Source of the DNA: Mycobacterium florentinum
GTDB lineage: Bacteria; Actinomycetota; Actinomycetes; Mycobacteriales; Mycobacteriaceae
Length of the DNA stretch: 64,000 bases
NCBI RefSeq assembly: GCF_010730355.1
Contig: NZ_AP022576.1
Span: forward strand, 620,001-684,000
Direction: 5' to 3'
How positions within the stretch are numbered: position 1 is the stretch's first letter; each line of letters begins with the position of its first letter. The position numbers were made by a program, and so were the translations under genes. Below the pieces are notes generated by a model. That model had not been told where the DNA came from. It was given only the letters and a program-made list of their open reading frames with translations, and did not search any database. Below, in pieces: positions 35,876-45,012 of the stretch.

Positions 35876-36577
35876 TCAATGCTGGGCGAGCACTTCCACC
35901 AGCAGCCCCAGCTGGGTGTTGAAGACGGCCTCGGGATCGGTCACGGTGTCGGCGCCGTACTGTCCGAACACCTCGAGGTTGATGGCGCCCAGCACTCCGG
36001 CCCAGAACAAGAAGCACTTGGCGATGACGGCGTCGTCGCCGGGAAAGCCGAACTCGTGCCGGATCCGGTCGAAGTCCGACGACATCGGTTGCGCCACAAC
36101 GCTATTGGTCAGCCTGATATCGCCGGTGGTGATTCCGGCGGCGATGGCGTCGAAGATGGCGCCGACCACGCGGGTGCCGACTCCGACGGTTCGTTCGGCA
36201 GGGGCGTGGTAGCCGGGGACCGGGCTGCCGTACAGCAGCGCCCATTGCGCGGGATGCTCCACTGCCCAGCGCCGCACGGCCCGGGCGATGGCGACGACGT
36301 CGTGGCTCCACAGCTCGTCCGCGGTGTCGCGGGCCCGGTCCACCGCGTTGGCCAGGTCCGAATAGGCGTCGACGAGCAGCAGGGTGAGCAGTTCGTCGCG
36401 GCTCGACACGTATCGGTATACCGCCGAGGAGACCATGCCGAGGTCGCGCGCGATCGCGCGCAGCGACAGTCCGGCCGCGCCGCGATCGACCAGATGTTGA
36501 CGGCCCAGCTCGACGATGCGCGCCGCGATCTGTTCCCGCGACTCCTGGCGTTTGCCCACGTAGTCAGTCTGACACAA
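35876..36577 (-). CDS. TetR-family regulator (Rv1816-like)
   Basis: 233 aa from TTG 36577, aligning with the M. tuberculosis Rv1816 start (MCQT); GTG 36559 is an alternative. Helix-turn-helix at ~15-60 (GAAGLSLRAIARDLGMVSSAVYRYVSSRDELL), with a C-terminal ligand-binding domain (WALLYGSPVPGYHAP, FGQYGAD). It is divergent from the reductase gene at 36681, and a perfect 15-bp palindrome lies between the two starts, a probable operator for this regulator. The effector is unknown. Confidence 0.9.
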   Translation of the reverse strand: MCQTDYVGKRQESREQIAARIVELGRQHLVDRGAAGLSLRAIARDLGMVSSAVYRYVSSRDELLTLLLVDAYSDLANAVDRARDTADELWSHDVVAIARAVRRWAVEHPAQWALLYGSPVPGYHAPAERTVGVGTRVVGAIFDAIAAGITTGDIRLTNSVVAQPMSSDFDRIRHEFGFPGDDAVIAKCFLFWAGVLGAINLEVFGQYGADTVTDPEAVFNTQLGLLVEVLAQH

Positions 36578-36632
36578 ACCGAGATCACCGCTCTTGCTTT
36601 CTGCCGGGTGTTGTGCCATTGTGACCAAGCAA

Positions 36633-36647
36633 GAGAGCACTGCTCTC
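36633..36647. promoter_or_regulatory. Palindromic operator candidate between TetR and reductase genes
   Basis: GAGAGCA-C-TGCTCTC is a perfect 7-1-7 inverted repeat in the 103-bp divergent gap. It is 34 bp before the reductase ATG and 56 bp before the TetR TTG. Size and position fit a TetR dimer site controlling both genes. Binding is inferred. Confidence 0.6.
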
Positions 36648-36680
36648 ACGTCTTCCGAAGGCCGGCCGAGAGGATCCACG

Positions 36681-37124
36681 ATGTCCACGCGCTACGAAGA
36701 ACCCAACCGCGTCGCCCGGGCCGGTAACGCCGTCATCCGCGGGCTGGCCGATCTCGGGATCAGCATCGCCGGCACCCGGGCGCTGCGCGTCCGCGGGCGC
36801 AAGACGGGAAAACAGCGCGCCGTGGTGATCAACCTGTTGGCCATCGACGGCGTGGACTACCTGGTCTCGCCGCGAGGCAACACCCAGTGGGCACGCAACG
36901 TCAGGGCCGCCGGTGTCGTCGAAGTGGGGCCGCGCTGGCGGCGCCGAACCCTTCAGGCCACCGAGGTCGACGACGCGGCCAAGCCCGCGTTGTTGAAGCG
37001 CTACCTGGACAGGTGGTATTGGCAGGTCAAGGGCTATGTGGCCGGTCTGACGCCGGATTCCAGCGATGACGAGTTCCGGGCCGGCGCCCCGTCCATACCG
37101 ATGTTCGTGCTCAGGCCGCAGTAA
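36681..37124 (+). CDS. DDN-like deazaflavin (F420)-dependent reductase family protein
   Basis: 147 aa, split beta-barrel of the nitroreductase/F420H2-dependent quinone reductase family (Rv3547/Ddn type, DUF385). Typical stretches: LRVRGRKTGKQRAVVINLL, YLVSPRGNTQWARNVRAAG, and the C-terminal SIPMFVLRP. Members use F420H2 to reduce quinones or nitro compounds, or bind other flavins. ATG 36681 follows GAGAGGA. It is divergent from the TetR gene with a palindrome between, so it is probably controlled by that regulator. Confidence 0.85.
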   Translation: MSTRYEEPNRVARAGNAVIRGLADLGISIAGTRALRVRGRKTGKQRAVVINLLAIDGVDYLVSPRGNTQWARNVRAAGVVEVGPRWRRRTLQATEVDDAAKPALLKRYLDRWYWQVKGYVAGLTPDSSDDEFRAGAPSIPMFVLRPQ

Positions 37125-37130
37125 CGGGCG

Positions 37131-37808
37131 TCAGCCGGGGTTGACCTGCCCCGCCATGTCCTGGTGGACCTGTTCGGAGGTGGACCGCCACGACACCGCC
37201 GCCGGGAAGTCGCCCCACATGCTGTTGAATATCCCGACGATCTGTCCGGGTCCGCCGCCGGCCAGGTAGACCGGTCCGCCCGAGTCTCCCGGGTGGCTCT
37301 GGACGCCGTGGGACATGGTGAACCAGCCGTTGTTGACGGCTTCGACGGTGCCGCAGGTTTCACCGGTGGACACGCCGAAGTGGCAGACCGCCTGCCCGGG
37401 GGAAAGCGCGACGTTTGGGCTCGATACCAGCGGACGTCCGCCCGGCAGGATGTTGTTCAGCGGAATATTGGGATCCAGCGCGATCACCTCGTAATCGCTG
37501 ATCGCCTGGTCGACGGCGACCGTCGAGCCGCTGGGGGTGTCGTCGCGAAAGGTCGCGAGATGGCCGATCGGGTTGCGGTTGCGGTCGGTGACGATGTTTC
37601 CGGTGCTGCGGCAATGTCCCGCGGTGTATGCGACTCTCGCGGCCTGATCGACGTAACCCAGCGTGCACAGGCGGTTGTCCTGCAGGATCTCCATGCCCGG
37701 GGACACCACCACCGGGTCTGCGTGAGCGGTGGCGGCCGGCAATCCGGGAGTGAAGGCCAACGCAGCAATCGCCGCGCCCACTACTCGAAGTGCCATGCGA
37801 TACACCAT
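37131..37808 (-). CDS. Secreted trypsin-like serine protease (Rv1815-like)
   Basis: 225 aa with an N-terminal signal peptide (~1-30, hydrophobic, ending AHA). The S1-family catalytic triad can be read: His65 in TAGHC, Asp105 in ISDYEV, Ser176 in GDSGGP. Cys residues around 142 and 152 could pair. It closely matches M. tuberculosis Rv1815. Exported, perhaps cell-envelope or host-directed; the substrate is unknown. ATG 37808 has GGAACGGAG upstream. It converges with the F420-type reductase. Confidence 0.9.
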   Translation of the reverse strand: MVYRMALRVVGAAIAALAFTPGLPAATAHADPVVVSPGMEILQDNRLCTLGYVDQAARVAYTAGHCRSTGNIVTDRNRNPIGHLATFRDDTPSGSTVAVDQAISDYEVIALDPNIPLNNILPGGRPLVSSPNVALSPGQAVCHFGVSTGETCGTVEAVNNGWFTMSHGVQSHPGDSGGPVYLAGGGPGQIVGIFNSMWGDFPAAVSWRSTSEQVHQDMAGQVNPG

Positions 37809-37903
37809 GGACGGACTCCGTTCCGTCAAGGCCGGCGCGTGCTCCGACCACAAGTTGAGATTACGTCGTTACTGTTTCGACATCGACCGATTCGCGGTCA
37901 GCG

Positions 37904-38836
37904 TTACAACGACGAGGCCAGCCGAACGGAGTCGGTGGTCACAGCGGCCGGGCGCGGAGTCCAGCCCGGCGGTCCGAAAACATAGCCCAGCCGGTCGCGA
38001 AGCCGACTCGCCGACCGCCAGTCGCGCGCGATCGCGACGTATTCGCGCGTCTGCAGGTTCCAGATGTTGAAGGTGTCCACCTGCTTGGTGAGGCCGTAAT
38101 GCGGGCGGAACGTCTCGGCCTGGAAACTGCGGAACAGGCGGTCCCAGACGATGAAGATGCCCCCGTAGTTCTTGTCCAGGTAGATCTGGTCCATCCCGTG
38201 GTGCACCCGGTGGTGCGACGGTGTGTTGAAGACGAACTCGAGCGGCCGCGGCAGTTTGCCCACCCGCTCGGTGTGCACCCAGAACTGGTAGATCAGATTC
38301 AGCGACCAACTGAAGAAGACCATCCAGGGCGGAAGACCCAACAGCGGCAACGGAATCCACAGCAGGATTTCGCCGCTGTTGTTCCACTTCTGGCGCAGCG
38401 CGGTCGCGAAATTGAAGTACTGGCTGGAGTGATGGGCCTGGTGGGTCGCCCAGATCAGCCGCACCCGGTGCGCGATGCGGTGGTAGGCGTAGTACAGCAG
38501 GTCGACGCCCAGGATCGCGATGACCCACGTGTACCACTGGCCGACCGAGAGGTGCCAGGGCGCCAGATAGGCGTAGATGGCGGCATAGCCGAGCAACGCC
38601 AGCGTCTTCCAGGCGGCCGTGGTACCCACCGAGACCAGCCCCATCGAGATGCTGGCCAGCGAATCACGGGTGAGGTAGGCGCCGGATGCCGGCCGTTCGG
38701 AGGCCTCGAGACGCTCCAATTTGCGGGCCGCCGTCCACTCGAGGGTCAACAGCAGCAGGAAGAACGGGATCGCGAACAGCACCGGGTCCCGCATCTGCGG
38801 GGGTAACGCGAGCCAGAACCCGGTGACGGCATGCAC
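37904..38836 (-). CDS. erg3: Sterol desaturase / fatty acid hydroxylase family protein
   Basis: 310 aa membrane protein with the three His boxes of the non-haem di-iron family: H119xxxH123 (YHRIAHR), H132xxHH136 (HQAHH) and H208HxxHH213 (SHHRVHHG). Four or more membrane segments. M. tuberculosis Rv1814 is annotated Erg3, a C-5 sterol desaturase homologue, but mycobacteria do not make sterols de novo, so the substrate may be a host sterol or a lipid. ATG 38836 gives MHAVTGFWLALPP. It is divergent from the NDH-2-like gene with a 71-bp gap. Confidence 0.88.
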   Translation of the reverse strand: MHAVTGFWLALPPQMRDPVLFAIPFFLLLLTLEWTAARKLERLEASERPASGAYLTRDSLASISMGLVSVGTTAAWKTLALLGYAAIYAYLAPWHLSVGQWYTWVIAILGVDLLYYAYHRIAHRVRLIWATHQAHHSSQYFNFATALRQKWNNSGEILLWIPLPLLGLPPWMVFFSWSLNLIYQFWVHTERVGKLPRPLEFVFNTPSHHRVHHGMDQIYLDKNYGGIFIVWDRLFRSFQAETFRPHYGLTKQVDTFNIWNLQTREYVAIARDWRSASRLRDRLGYVFGPPGWTPRPAAVTTDSVRLASSL

Positions 38837-38907
38837 ACCGATAGATTACGGCTATCGGTCTAGCAGTTGTCATAGTCGGTCGCCGACATCAATGAGGTGG
38901 TGAGGGC

Positions 38908-40098
38908 GTGACCGCCGTGATCGTCGTCGGCTCCGGGTTCGCTGGGCTATGGGCAGCGCTCGGCGCCGCCCGTCGGTTGGATGAGCTCGCCGTCGCGCCG
39001 GGCACCGTCGATATCACCGTGCTGAGCGCTACCGGATTCCACGACATCCGGGTCCGCAATTACGAGCCCGATTTGAGCGCCTGCCGTATCCCGCTCGCCG
39101 ACGTCCTGGATCCCGCCGGGGTGTCTCACGTCGTCACCGACGTGACCGGGATCGACACCGCCGCGCACACCGTGACCACCTCGGACGGTGCGGCGTACGG
39201 CTACGACCGGCTGGTGCTGGCGTCGGGCAGCCGGGTGCTCAAGCCCGCGGTACCGGGGCTGCGCGAGTTCGCTTTTGACGTCGACACGTATGACGGCGCC
39301 GTCGCGCTGCAACGGCATCTGCAGCGGCTGGCCGAGGCTCCCTCGGCGCCCGCGGCGGCGACGGTCGTCGTGGTCGGGGCCGGGCTGACCGGCATCGAGA
39401 CGGCGTGCGAGCTGCCGAACCGGTTGCGCGCGTTGTGCTCTGGAAACCCCCGGGTGATTCTCGTCGACCGCAACCCGCTGGTCGGCTCCGATATGGGTTC
39501 CTCGGCCCGGCCGGTGATTGAAAAGGCGTTGTCGGACAACGGGGTTGAGACGAGGACGGGAGTCACAGTCGACGCCGTCGCCCCGACCGGCGTGTCGCTG
39601 TCCTCGGGTGAGCAGGTCGAGGCGGCCACCGTGGTGTGGTGCGCCGGGATGGCGGCCAGCCCGCTGACCGAACGGCTGCCGGTCGACCGCGATCGCTCGG
39701 GCCGGGTACCCGTCGACGACTACCTGCGGGTGATCGGCGTCGAGTCGATCTTCGCCGCGGGTGACGCGGCGGCGGCCCGCATGGATGCCGAGCATCTGTC
39801 GGTGATGTCGTGTCAGCATGGGCGGCCGATGGGCCGCTATGCCGGCTACAACGTCATCAGCGACCTGTATGGAGAGCCGCTGCTGGCCCTTCGAATCCCT
39901 TGGTATGTAACCGTTCTCGATCTAGGACCGGCCGGCGCCGTCTACACCGAAGGGTGGGATCGGGTGGTGGTGTCGACGGGCGCGCAAGCCAAGACCACCA
40001 AGCAGACCATCAATTCCGAGCGGATCTATCCCCCGCTGACCGGCATTCGCGCCGACCTGCTGGCCGCGGCCGCGCCGGAGCTACAAGCCCGCCCATAA
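38908..40098 (+). CDS. NDH-2-like NAD(P)/FAD oxidoreductase (Rv1812c-like)
   Basis: 396 aa, two Rossmann folds: FAD-binding VIVVGSGFAGLWAAL (residues 4-18) and NAD(P)-binding VVVVGAGLTGIETACELP (~150-167). The third FAD contact is IFAAGDAAAARMD. It belongs to the type II NADH dehydrogenase family, related to Ndh/NdhA, but without the long membrane-anchoring C-terminus. M. tuberculosis Rv1812c is about 400 aa and reported as a probable dehydrogenase. GTG start at 38908. It converges with mgtC, 11 bp apart. Confidence 0.9.
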   Translation: MTAVIVVGSGFAGLWAALGAARRLDELAVAPGTVDITVLSATGFHDIRVRNYEPDLSACRIPLADVLDPAGVSHVVTDVTGIDTAAHTVTTSDGAAYGYDRLVLASGSRVLKPAVPGLREFAFDVDTYDGAVALQRHLQRLAEAPSAPAAATVVVVGAGLTGIETACELPNRLRALCSGNPRVILVDRNPLVGSDMGSSARPVIEKALSDNGVETRTGVTVDAVAPTGVSLSSGEQVEAATVVWCAGMAASPLTERLPVDRDRSGRVPVDDYLRVIGVESIFAAGDAAAARMDAEHLSVMSCQHGRPMGRYAGYNVISDLYGEPLLALRIPWYVTVLDLGPAGAVYTEGWDRVVVSTGAQAKTTKQTINSERIYPPLTGIRADLLAAAAPELQARP

Positions 40099-40109
40099 CC
40101 GAGTCCCCG

Positions 40110-40820
40110 TTAGTCGGACTGAGTTTCGTCACCGGCATACCACTGCACCGCGCGAACCCCGGGTTGCAGGGACAGCTCGGCGACCAATCGCTCGAGCTTG
40201 GCCGGCGTATGACCATCCACGAGAAGGTGTGCGGTCAAAGTGATCTCGTCGTCGGCGGCCTGTCCGGTGTGGATGCCGCGCAGCGTGAGGTCGTTGCTGC
40301 TGGCGTGCTGGACCAGTTGTGCGCGGGCGTACTTCTCGGATTTCGGGCGGCAGATCGCCTGCACCAGGAACGGTTGACGGCCTTCGTCTTCTTCGGTGTT
40401 GTTGTCATGGTCGATCACCCGCCCGAGCGGCCGACCCACCACGTGGATGGTGATGACGGCCAGGGTGGCGATCAACGTGAACACCAGATTCCCGGAGGCG
40501 GCCAGTACACCTATCGCCGCGGAGCACCACAGGGTGGCGGCGGTGTTGAGGCCGCGGACGTTGACGCCCTCGCGCAGGATCACGCCACCGCCAAGGAACC
40601 CGATACCGGACACCACGTAGGACGCGACTCTGGTAGGGCTGCTGTCCGGGGTGGCGACCGCGTACAGCACGAACAAGGTCGCACCCGCGGCGACCAGCGC
40701 GTTCGTCCGCAGACCGGCCCTGCGCGCTCGCCATTGCCGTTCCATGCCGACCAGGGCGCCGCAGCCCACCCCGACGCCCAGCCGGAGCGCGAAATCGGCG
40801 ACGCTCAGCGTCTGCGTCAT
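40110..40820 (-). CDS. mgtC: MgtC family membrane protein
   Basis: 236 aa. The N-terminal MgtC/SapB domain (~1-135) has four to five membrane helices (ALRLGVGVGCGALVGMERQWRA, YVVSGIGFLGGGVILREG, NTAATLWCSAAIGVLAA). The C-terminal cytosolic ACT-like domain (~150-236) ends AELSLQPGVRAVQWYAGDE. MgtC is needed for growth in low Mg2+ and in macrophages; it modulates ATP synthase or phosphate balance in Salmonella and is a virulence factor in M. tuberculosis (Rv1811). ATG 40820 follows AAGGAG. It lies just downstream of the PPE block headed by an M-box. Confidence 0.95.
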   Translation of the reverse strand: MTQTLSVADFALRLGVGVGCGALVGMERQWRARRAGLRTNALVAAGATLFVLYAVATPDSSPTRVASYVVSGIGFLGGGVILREGVNVRGLNTAATLWCSAAIGVLAASGNLVFTLIATLAVITIHVVGRPLGRVIDHDNNTEEDEGRQPFLVQAICRPKSEKYARAQLVQHASSNDLTLRGIHTGQAADDEITLTAHLLVDGHTPAKLERLVAELSLQPGVRAVQWYAGDETQSD

Positions 40821-40978
40821 ACCGGACTCCTTCCCCCGACGACGGGCCCCCGCCCTGCGGCCATACCGGCAGCGACCAGCCTGCCACGCGCAGGTGAACA
40901 GTAGATGGCTCCAGGCCACGCCGGTCCACCGACGGCCATCCCCGCGCAACCTCGGCGCGGGAGGTGGTTGGGCCGTCG

Positions 40979-41311
40979 CTACTGCGGTGCGGGCCGGCTG
41001 TCGGCGAGTTGCTGCGGGCAGTAGTACTTCGCCGCGATGCCGATGAACAGGGTCGCATGAGCGGTGGTCAATCCGGGGTTTTTACGTTGCAGGTCTCCAA
41101 CCAGCTCCGGGCCGGGCTTACCTGCTCTGATCAAGCCGCACACCGATTTTCCGAATGCCACGGCCTGACCCGAGTCGGTGTAGGTGATGCCCGCGCCGCG
41201 CACGGTCGCGAGGAAGCCGGCGTCGTCGGGAGCGGCGTCCGGATCGCCGTGGGCGGGCGCGGCCAGGCCGATCATTGCGGAGACGCCGAGGAGCGCCAGG
41301 AGCCATCGCAT
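40979..41311 (-). CDS. Secreted DUF732 protein (Rv1810-like)
   Basis: 110 aa: signal peptide (~1-22, ending AHG), then a DUF732 domain (~27-100; DDAGFLATVRGAGITYTDSGQAVAFGKSVC, GLTTAHATLFIGIAAKYYCP) with two conserved cysteines expected to pair. DUF732 proteins are small mycobacterial secreted proteins of unknown role. Directly downstream of another DUF732 gene (17-bp gap) and upstream of mgtC. ATG 41311. Confidence 0.88.
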   Translation of the reverse strand: MRWLLALLGVSAMIGLAAPAHGDPDAAPDDAGFLATVRGAGITYTDSGQAVAFGKSVCGLIRAGKPGPELVGDLQRKNPGLTTAHATLFIGIAAKYYCPQQLADSRPAPQ

Positions 41312-41327
41312 TCCGGCCGACTCCCGA

Positions 41328-41651
41328 TCAGGCCTTCGAAAGTTGGTGCGGGCAATAGAATTTCGCTGAGATCGCGGCGAAGTCGGAAGCCATCTCCATA
41401 CTCATTCCGGGGTTGTGATTTTTCACGTCATGCACCAGTTCCAGGCCCGACTCGCCGTTGTTCAGGCACGAACACACCGCCCGTCCGGCGGCGACAGCCG
41501 AACCTTCACTGGCAAAGCTGAAGCCGGCCTGATGCAGCGCGGCGATGAAGCCCGCGTCGTCGCCGTCCGGCTCGGGGACCGGTTCGGCATACGCCGGCGC
41601 GGCGAGGGTGACCGCGGCGAACACGGCCAGTAGACCCATTAGCCGTTTCAT
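41328..41651 (-). CDS. Secreted DUF732 protein
   Basis: 107 aa, paralogue of the next gene: signal peptide (~1-22, ending AYA), DUF732 domain with DDAGFIAALHQAGFSF, SAVAAGRAVCSCL and ISAKFYCPHQL. An extra Cys occurs beside the first conserved one (VCSCL). It follows a PPE gene by 50 bp, the same order (PPE then DUF732) as at 45812/45449, so the two pairs look like copies of one unit. ATG 41651 with AGAAGGTAACTG upstream. Confidence 0.88.
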   Translation of the reverse strand: MKRLMGLLAVFAAVTLAAPAYAEPVPEPDGDDAGFIAALHQAGFSFASEGSAVAAGRAVCSCLNNGESGLELVHDVKNHNPGMSMEMASDFAAISAKFYCPHQLSKA

Positions 41652-41701
41652 CAGTTACCTTCTCTCGTGTTGAGCTGCTGATGAATCAAAGTCCCTGTCC
41701 C

Positions 41702-43111
41702 CTAACCTAATTGCGCTTCTTCGGACGGGATGACCTTGGACTTGCCCTTTTTCAGGTGCACCGCGTGGATTCCGGGCTTCTTGGCTAGCTGCTCGAGCAG
41801 CGCATCGAGACCTTCCTGATCTACGTTATGGTGCTGCACTGCTTCGGGCTTCTCCGAAATCTCTGCGACCAGACGCTTCAGGTGCTCGGGCGAGTTTTTG
41901 TCCTTGAGGTCCTTGAGCGGTTTCATCCGGTTGCGGATGCTTGCGTTCACCACGGTGGGACCGCCGGCGCCCATCGCGCTGCCCAACATTCCCGCCATTC
42001 CCAGCGAGCTGAACAGGCTGCCTTCCCCGAGCGCGGCTGCGGGAATCGCCTCGGGCCCGGCGGCCGTCAAGGCGGCCGCCACTGTCCGGATGGCCGGGGT
42101 GGCCGAGGCCCAACTCGGCGGGACCGTCAACGAGCCCACCAGGGTGCCGCGCGCGAAACCGGCTGTCGGGCTTATTGCGTCGAACAGCGTGCCCCGGGTG
42201 AAGCCCAGCGCACCGAGACCGGCGCCCAGCGCGTCCTTGGGGAGCGCGCCGTATGCCACCGGTGGCGCGAACTTGAGCCATTGCGACACCGGGAAGTTGA
42301 TCAGCAGCCCGATGTCGTTGAACTGCGTGGTCAGGCCGATCGGCACCTTGACGGCGTTGTACATCGCCGTATAGAAATTCGCCCCGCCCGGGATGATGTT
42401 CAGCAGATTCGTCCAGAAGTTCTGGTAGGCAGTGGCGATGTCGGCAAGGCCGGCCAGCGGCCCGGTGGCGCCGGTCGCAGTGGTGGCCAACTGGGTTGTT
42501 CCTGCCAGCTTGGATACCACATTGCCGGCTGCGTTGCTCGTGGACTGGGTCAGCGCGGCCGCCTGCATCGTCGTGCCCGCCTCGTTGGTGGTCTGCGGCG
42601 CCGGGCTGAACTCCTCCAGGTTGTTGGAGGTGGTGGCCGAGGAGGCGAAGTAGGTGTCCATCGCCTCGGCATCTTGGGCCCACATTTCGCCGTATTGAGC
42701 CTCGGTGGCCGCGATCGCCCCGGTGTTCTGCCCGAAGAGGTTGCTCGCCATCAGCTCGGCCAGCAGTTCACGGTTGGCCGCGATCAGCGGCGGCGGTACG
42801 TGTGCGGCGAACGCCGTCTCATAGGCGGCCGCCGCCTCGGTGGCCTGGGCCGCAGTCTGCGCGGCCTGGGTGGCGGTTTGCTGCATCCAGGCCACGTAGG
42901 GCGTGGCGGCGGACGCCATGGCCAGCGAGGACGGGCCCACCCAGGGTCCGGTGGTCAGATTCGACAGCACCGACGAGTATGCGGTCGCCGCGGCCTGCAG
43001 CTCGGCGGCCAGGTTCTCCCAAGCCGTGGCCGCCGCAACCAGCGACTCTGCCCCCGGACCGGCGTACATCCGGCCCGAGTTGAACTCCGGTGGAAAGGCT
43101 CCATAAAACAT
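41702..43111 (-). CDS. PPE-SVP family protein with charged C-terminal extension
   Basis: 469 aa. PPE domain (~1-175) with PPE at 8-10, WMQQTATQAAQTA in the helical core and the WAQDAEAM tail. The SVP-type motif appears as VGSLTVPPSW (~330). Unlike its neighbours it does not stop at the usual PPE C-terminus but continues with ~74 highly charged residues (from MKPLKDLKDK) containing two similar ~22-residue units. Expected to be an ESX-5 substrate paired with a PE protein; no PE gene is adjacent. It resembles M. tuberculosis PPE33 (Rv1809) in place and length. A ribosome site (AAGGGG) precedes ATG 43111. Confidence 0.88.
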   Translation of the reverse strand: MFYGAFPPEFNSGRMYAGPGAESLVAAATAWENLAAELQAAATAYSSVLSNLTTGPWVGPSSLAMASAATPYVAWMQQTATQAAQTAAQATEAAAAYETAFAAHVPPPLIAANRELLAELMASNLFGQNTGAIAATEAQYGEMWAQDAEAMDTYFASSATTSNNLEEFSPAPQTTNEAGTTMQAAALTQSTSNAAGNVVSKLAGTTQLATTATGATGPLAGLADIATAYQNFWTNLLNIIPGGANFYTAMYNAVKVPIGLTTQFNDIGLLINFPVSQWLKFAPPVAYGALPKDALGAGLGALGFTRGTLFDAISPTAGFARGTLVGSLTVPPSWASATPAIRTVAAALTAAGPEAIPAAALGEGSLFSSLGMAGMLGSAMGAGGPTVVNASIRNRMKPLKDLKDKNSPEHLKRLVAEISEKPEAVQHHNVDQEGLDALLEQLAKKPGIHAVHLKKGKSKVIPSEEAQLG

Positions 43112-43184
43112 GTCGTTACCCCTTACCTGGTGGCTAAAGCCGGGCTGGACGGAGCTGGTTTGTGGTGCGCCGTGTTCATCGCGA

Positions 43185-44417
43185 TCAGTCCTCCAGAGCC
43201 GGGATCACGATGATCGTGGCGGCGGCGGGGTCGGCCTCGGCAACAAGCCCACCCAGGGCCGCTGCCGTGGCGGCGTTGCCGCTTACCGTGTGGGTCGAGG
43301 TGGCGGCGACGGCACGACCCGCCAGGCTCGACAACGCCATCTGGCTGAAGACGCCTTCCTCGCCGATCATTGCCGCGGGCGCGGCCGACAAGTTGGCGGG
43401 CAGCGACTGCGCAAGCATCCTGATGTTCGGGGCCGCCTCGGTCCAGCCCTGGGGCACCGACATGCCTCCTACCAAAGCCGATTTGCCCATCGACCCGGTG
43501 ACCGGAGCTCCACTGACGGCGGAGCTCAGCATGGGGTGAACGGCGCTGGGCACCCTCATCAGCGGCTCCAACGCCCCCTTGATGGCTTTCGGCCCGGCCA
43601 GATAGGCCGCGGCACTTTGCCCGTTCTGACCCCAGGCGTAGGCCTGCCCGAACGACAGGAACGGGCCACCCGGGATCGAGGACCAGGACTGGGGCGAGAA
43701 CACCCCGGTGACGGCCGACCAAATGGTGTTCCAGTTCGTCACGGCGGGCGGCACCGTCAACCCCGCCGACGGATCGGCCGCCGCCGCGACATTCGTCGTC
43801 ACGGCCTGGGAAAGTTGCAGGGCGGTGCGGCTGCCCGAAGTGCTGCTGGACTGGGCCACCGCGGCCGCCTGCATCCCCGAACCGGAGTCGTTCGTGGTCC
43901 GCGGGGGCTCGGTGAACGGCTGCAGCTGCGACGCCGTCGCCGACGACCCGGCATACCCGTACATCGCGGCGGCGTCCTGCGCCCACATCTCCATGTACTG
44001 GGCTTCGGTGGCCGCGATAGCCGGAGTGTTCTGGCCCAGGATGTTGGTGGCGACCAACGACGCGAGCAGCGAGCGGTTGGCCGCGATGACGGGCGGCGGT
44101 ACCGTCGCCGCGAAGGCCGCCTCGTAGGCGCCCGCGGCGAGCTTGGCCTGGGTGGCCGCCTGTTCAGCCTGGGCTCCCGTCGTGCTCATCCACTGCACGT
44201 ACGGGGCCGCGGACGCGGCCATCGCGATCGAGGAGGGACCGGTCCACGGCCCGACGGACAGGTTTTGAATCGTCGAGCCGTACAGGGCCGCAGTCGAATA
44301 GAGCTCGGCAGCCAACTCGTCCCAGGCGGCCGCGGCGGCCAACAACGGCCCCGCACCCGCACCGACATACATTCGACCGGAGTTGATCTCCGGTGGTAAC
44401 GCCCCGAAGTCCAACAT
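43185..44417 (-). CDS. PPE-SVP family protein
   Basis: 410 aa. N-terminal PPE domain ([34 protein letters not shown]) with the [15 protein letters not shown] end of the core; SVP motif GGMSVPQGW (~340). The C-terminus is short and ends with hydrophobic residues ([12 protein letters not shown]) rather than the RPP.AG tail of the PPE genes to the right. ATG 44417 follows GGAGGTAAAA; an upstream in-frame Met at 44465 lacks a ribosome site. The next PPE gene starts 73 bp downstream, so the two are probably cotranscribed. Confidence 0.9.
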   Translation of the reverse strand: MLDFGALPPEINSGRMYVGAGAGPLLAAAAAWDELAAELYSTAALYGSTIQNLSVGPWTGPSSIAMAASAAPYVQWMSTTGAQAEQAATQAKLAAGAYEAAFAATVPPPVIAANRSLLASLVATNILGQNTPAIAATEAQYMEMWAQDAAAMYGYAGSSATASQLQPFTEPPRTTNDSGSGMQAAAVAQSSSTSGSRTALQLSQAVTTNVAAAADPSAGLTVPPAVTNWNTIWSAVTGVFSPQSWSSIPGGPFLSFGQAYAWGQNGQSAAAYLAGPKAIKGALEPLMRVPSAVHPMLSSAVSGAPVTGSMGKSALVGGMSVPQGWTEAAPNIRMLAQSLPANLSAAPAAMIGEEGVFSQMALSSLAGRAVAATSTHTVSGNAATAAALGGLVAEADPAAATIIVIPALED

Positions 44418-45012
44418 TTTTACCTCCGCTCCCTCATTTGGCCGCCATGGTAGGCGCGGTTTCACAGCCCTCGCCGCAAACGCGCCGCAGCTCTAATGAA
44501 ATACATCGAATCCACGTTGTATTACACGTGCTTAACGACAACAGGTTCATACTCTCCTGGCTGAAATTCCCCAAGATCCTCGTCCGGTCCAGCTTCGGGC
44601 GCGAGGCCCCAATATTGCAATCATTGTGGCCAGAAATTATGCGCGACGCGTTCCCGTCGGGTAATCGCGGTGTAAAAAAGAAATGTCATTGTGGTGAGCA
44701 CTCGTGTGAGAACGCAGGCGTGACACAGCTAACAGTGAGGACAACAAACTACCTGGTTACCCCAACTGTTGCCAGCACACAGCGACGGACCATGGGAGTC
44801 CGCCATATTGAGGCTTCGGCGAATACAGCGCCTGATCGATGCCAACCGCAATCGAGTTGCTTGCCATTCAATGTTATTGTCGCCGACTTGATCGCGAGTT
44901 CTTCGACCTCCCATCCTATAGCGCCGAATAATTTGCTTTAGGGAACACAAAAACACCCGAACATTGAGATTACCGTTCCCGATTTATGGACGAACTCAGA
45001 CGTCCATCAATT
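44418..45012 (-). other. AT-richer intergenic region upstream of the PPE pair
   Basis: 595 bp between the EsxN-family pseudogene and the PPE start, clearly lower in GC than the flanks, especially 44490-44720 and 44860-44980. I see no coding similarity on either strand; short open frames are without family features. It presumably holds the promoter of the PPE pair, and may be old decayed sequence or acquired DNA. Confidence 0.4.

Noticed and set aside
43118..43179. 17-codon minus-strand ORF between the two PPE genes (MNTAHHKPAPSS..)
   Set aside because: Has a possible ribosome site formed by the end of the upstream PPE gene, but no similarity to PE or other families; could be chance.
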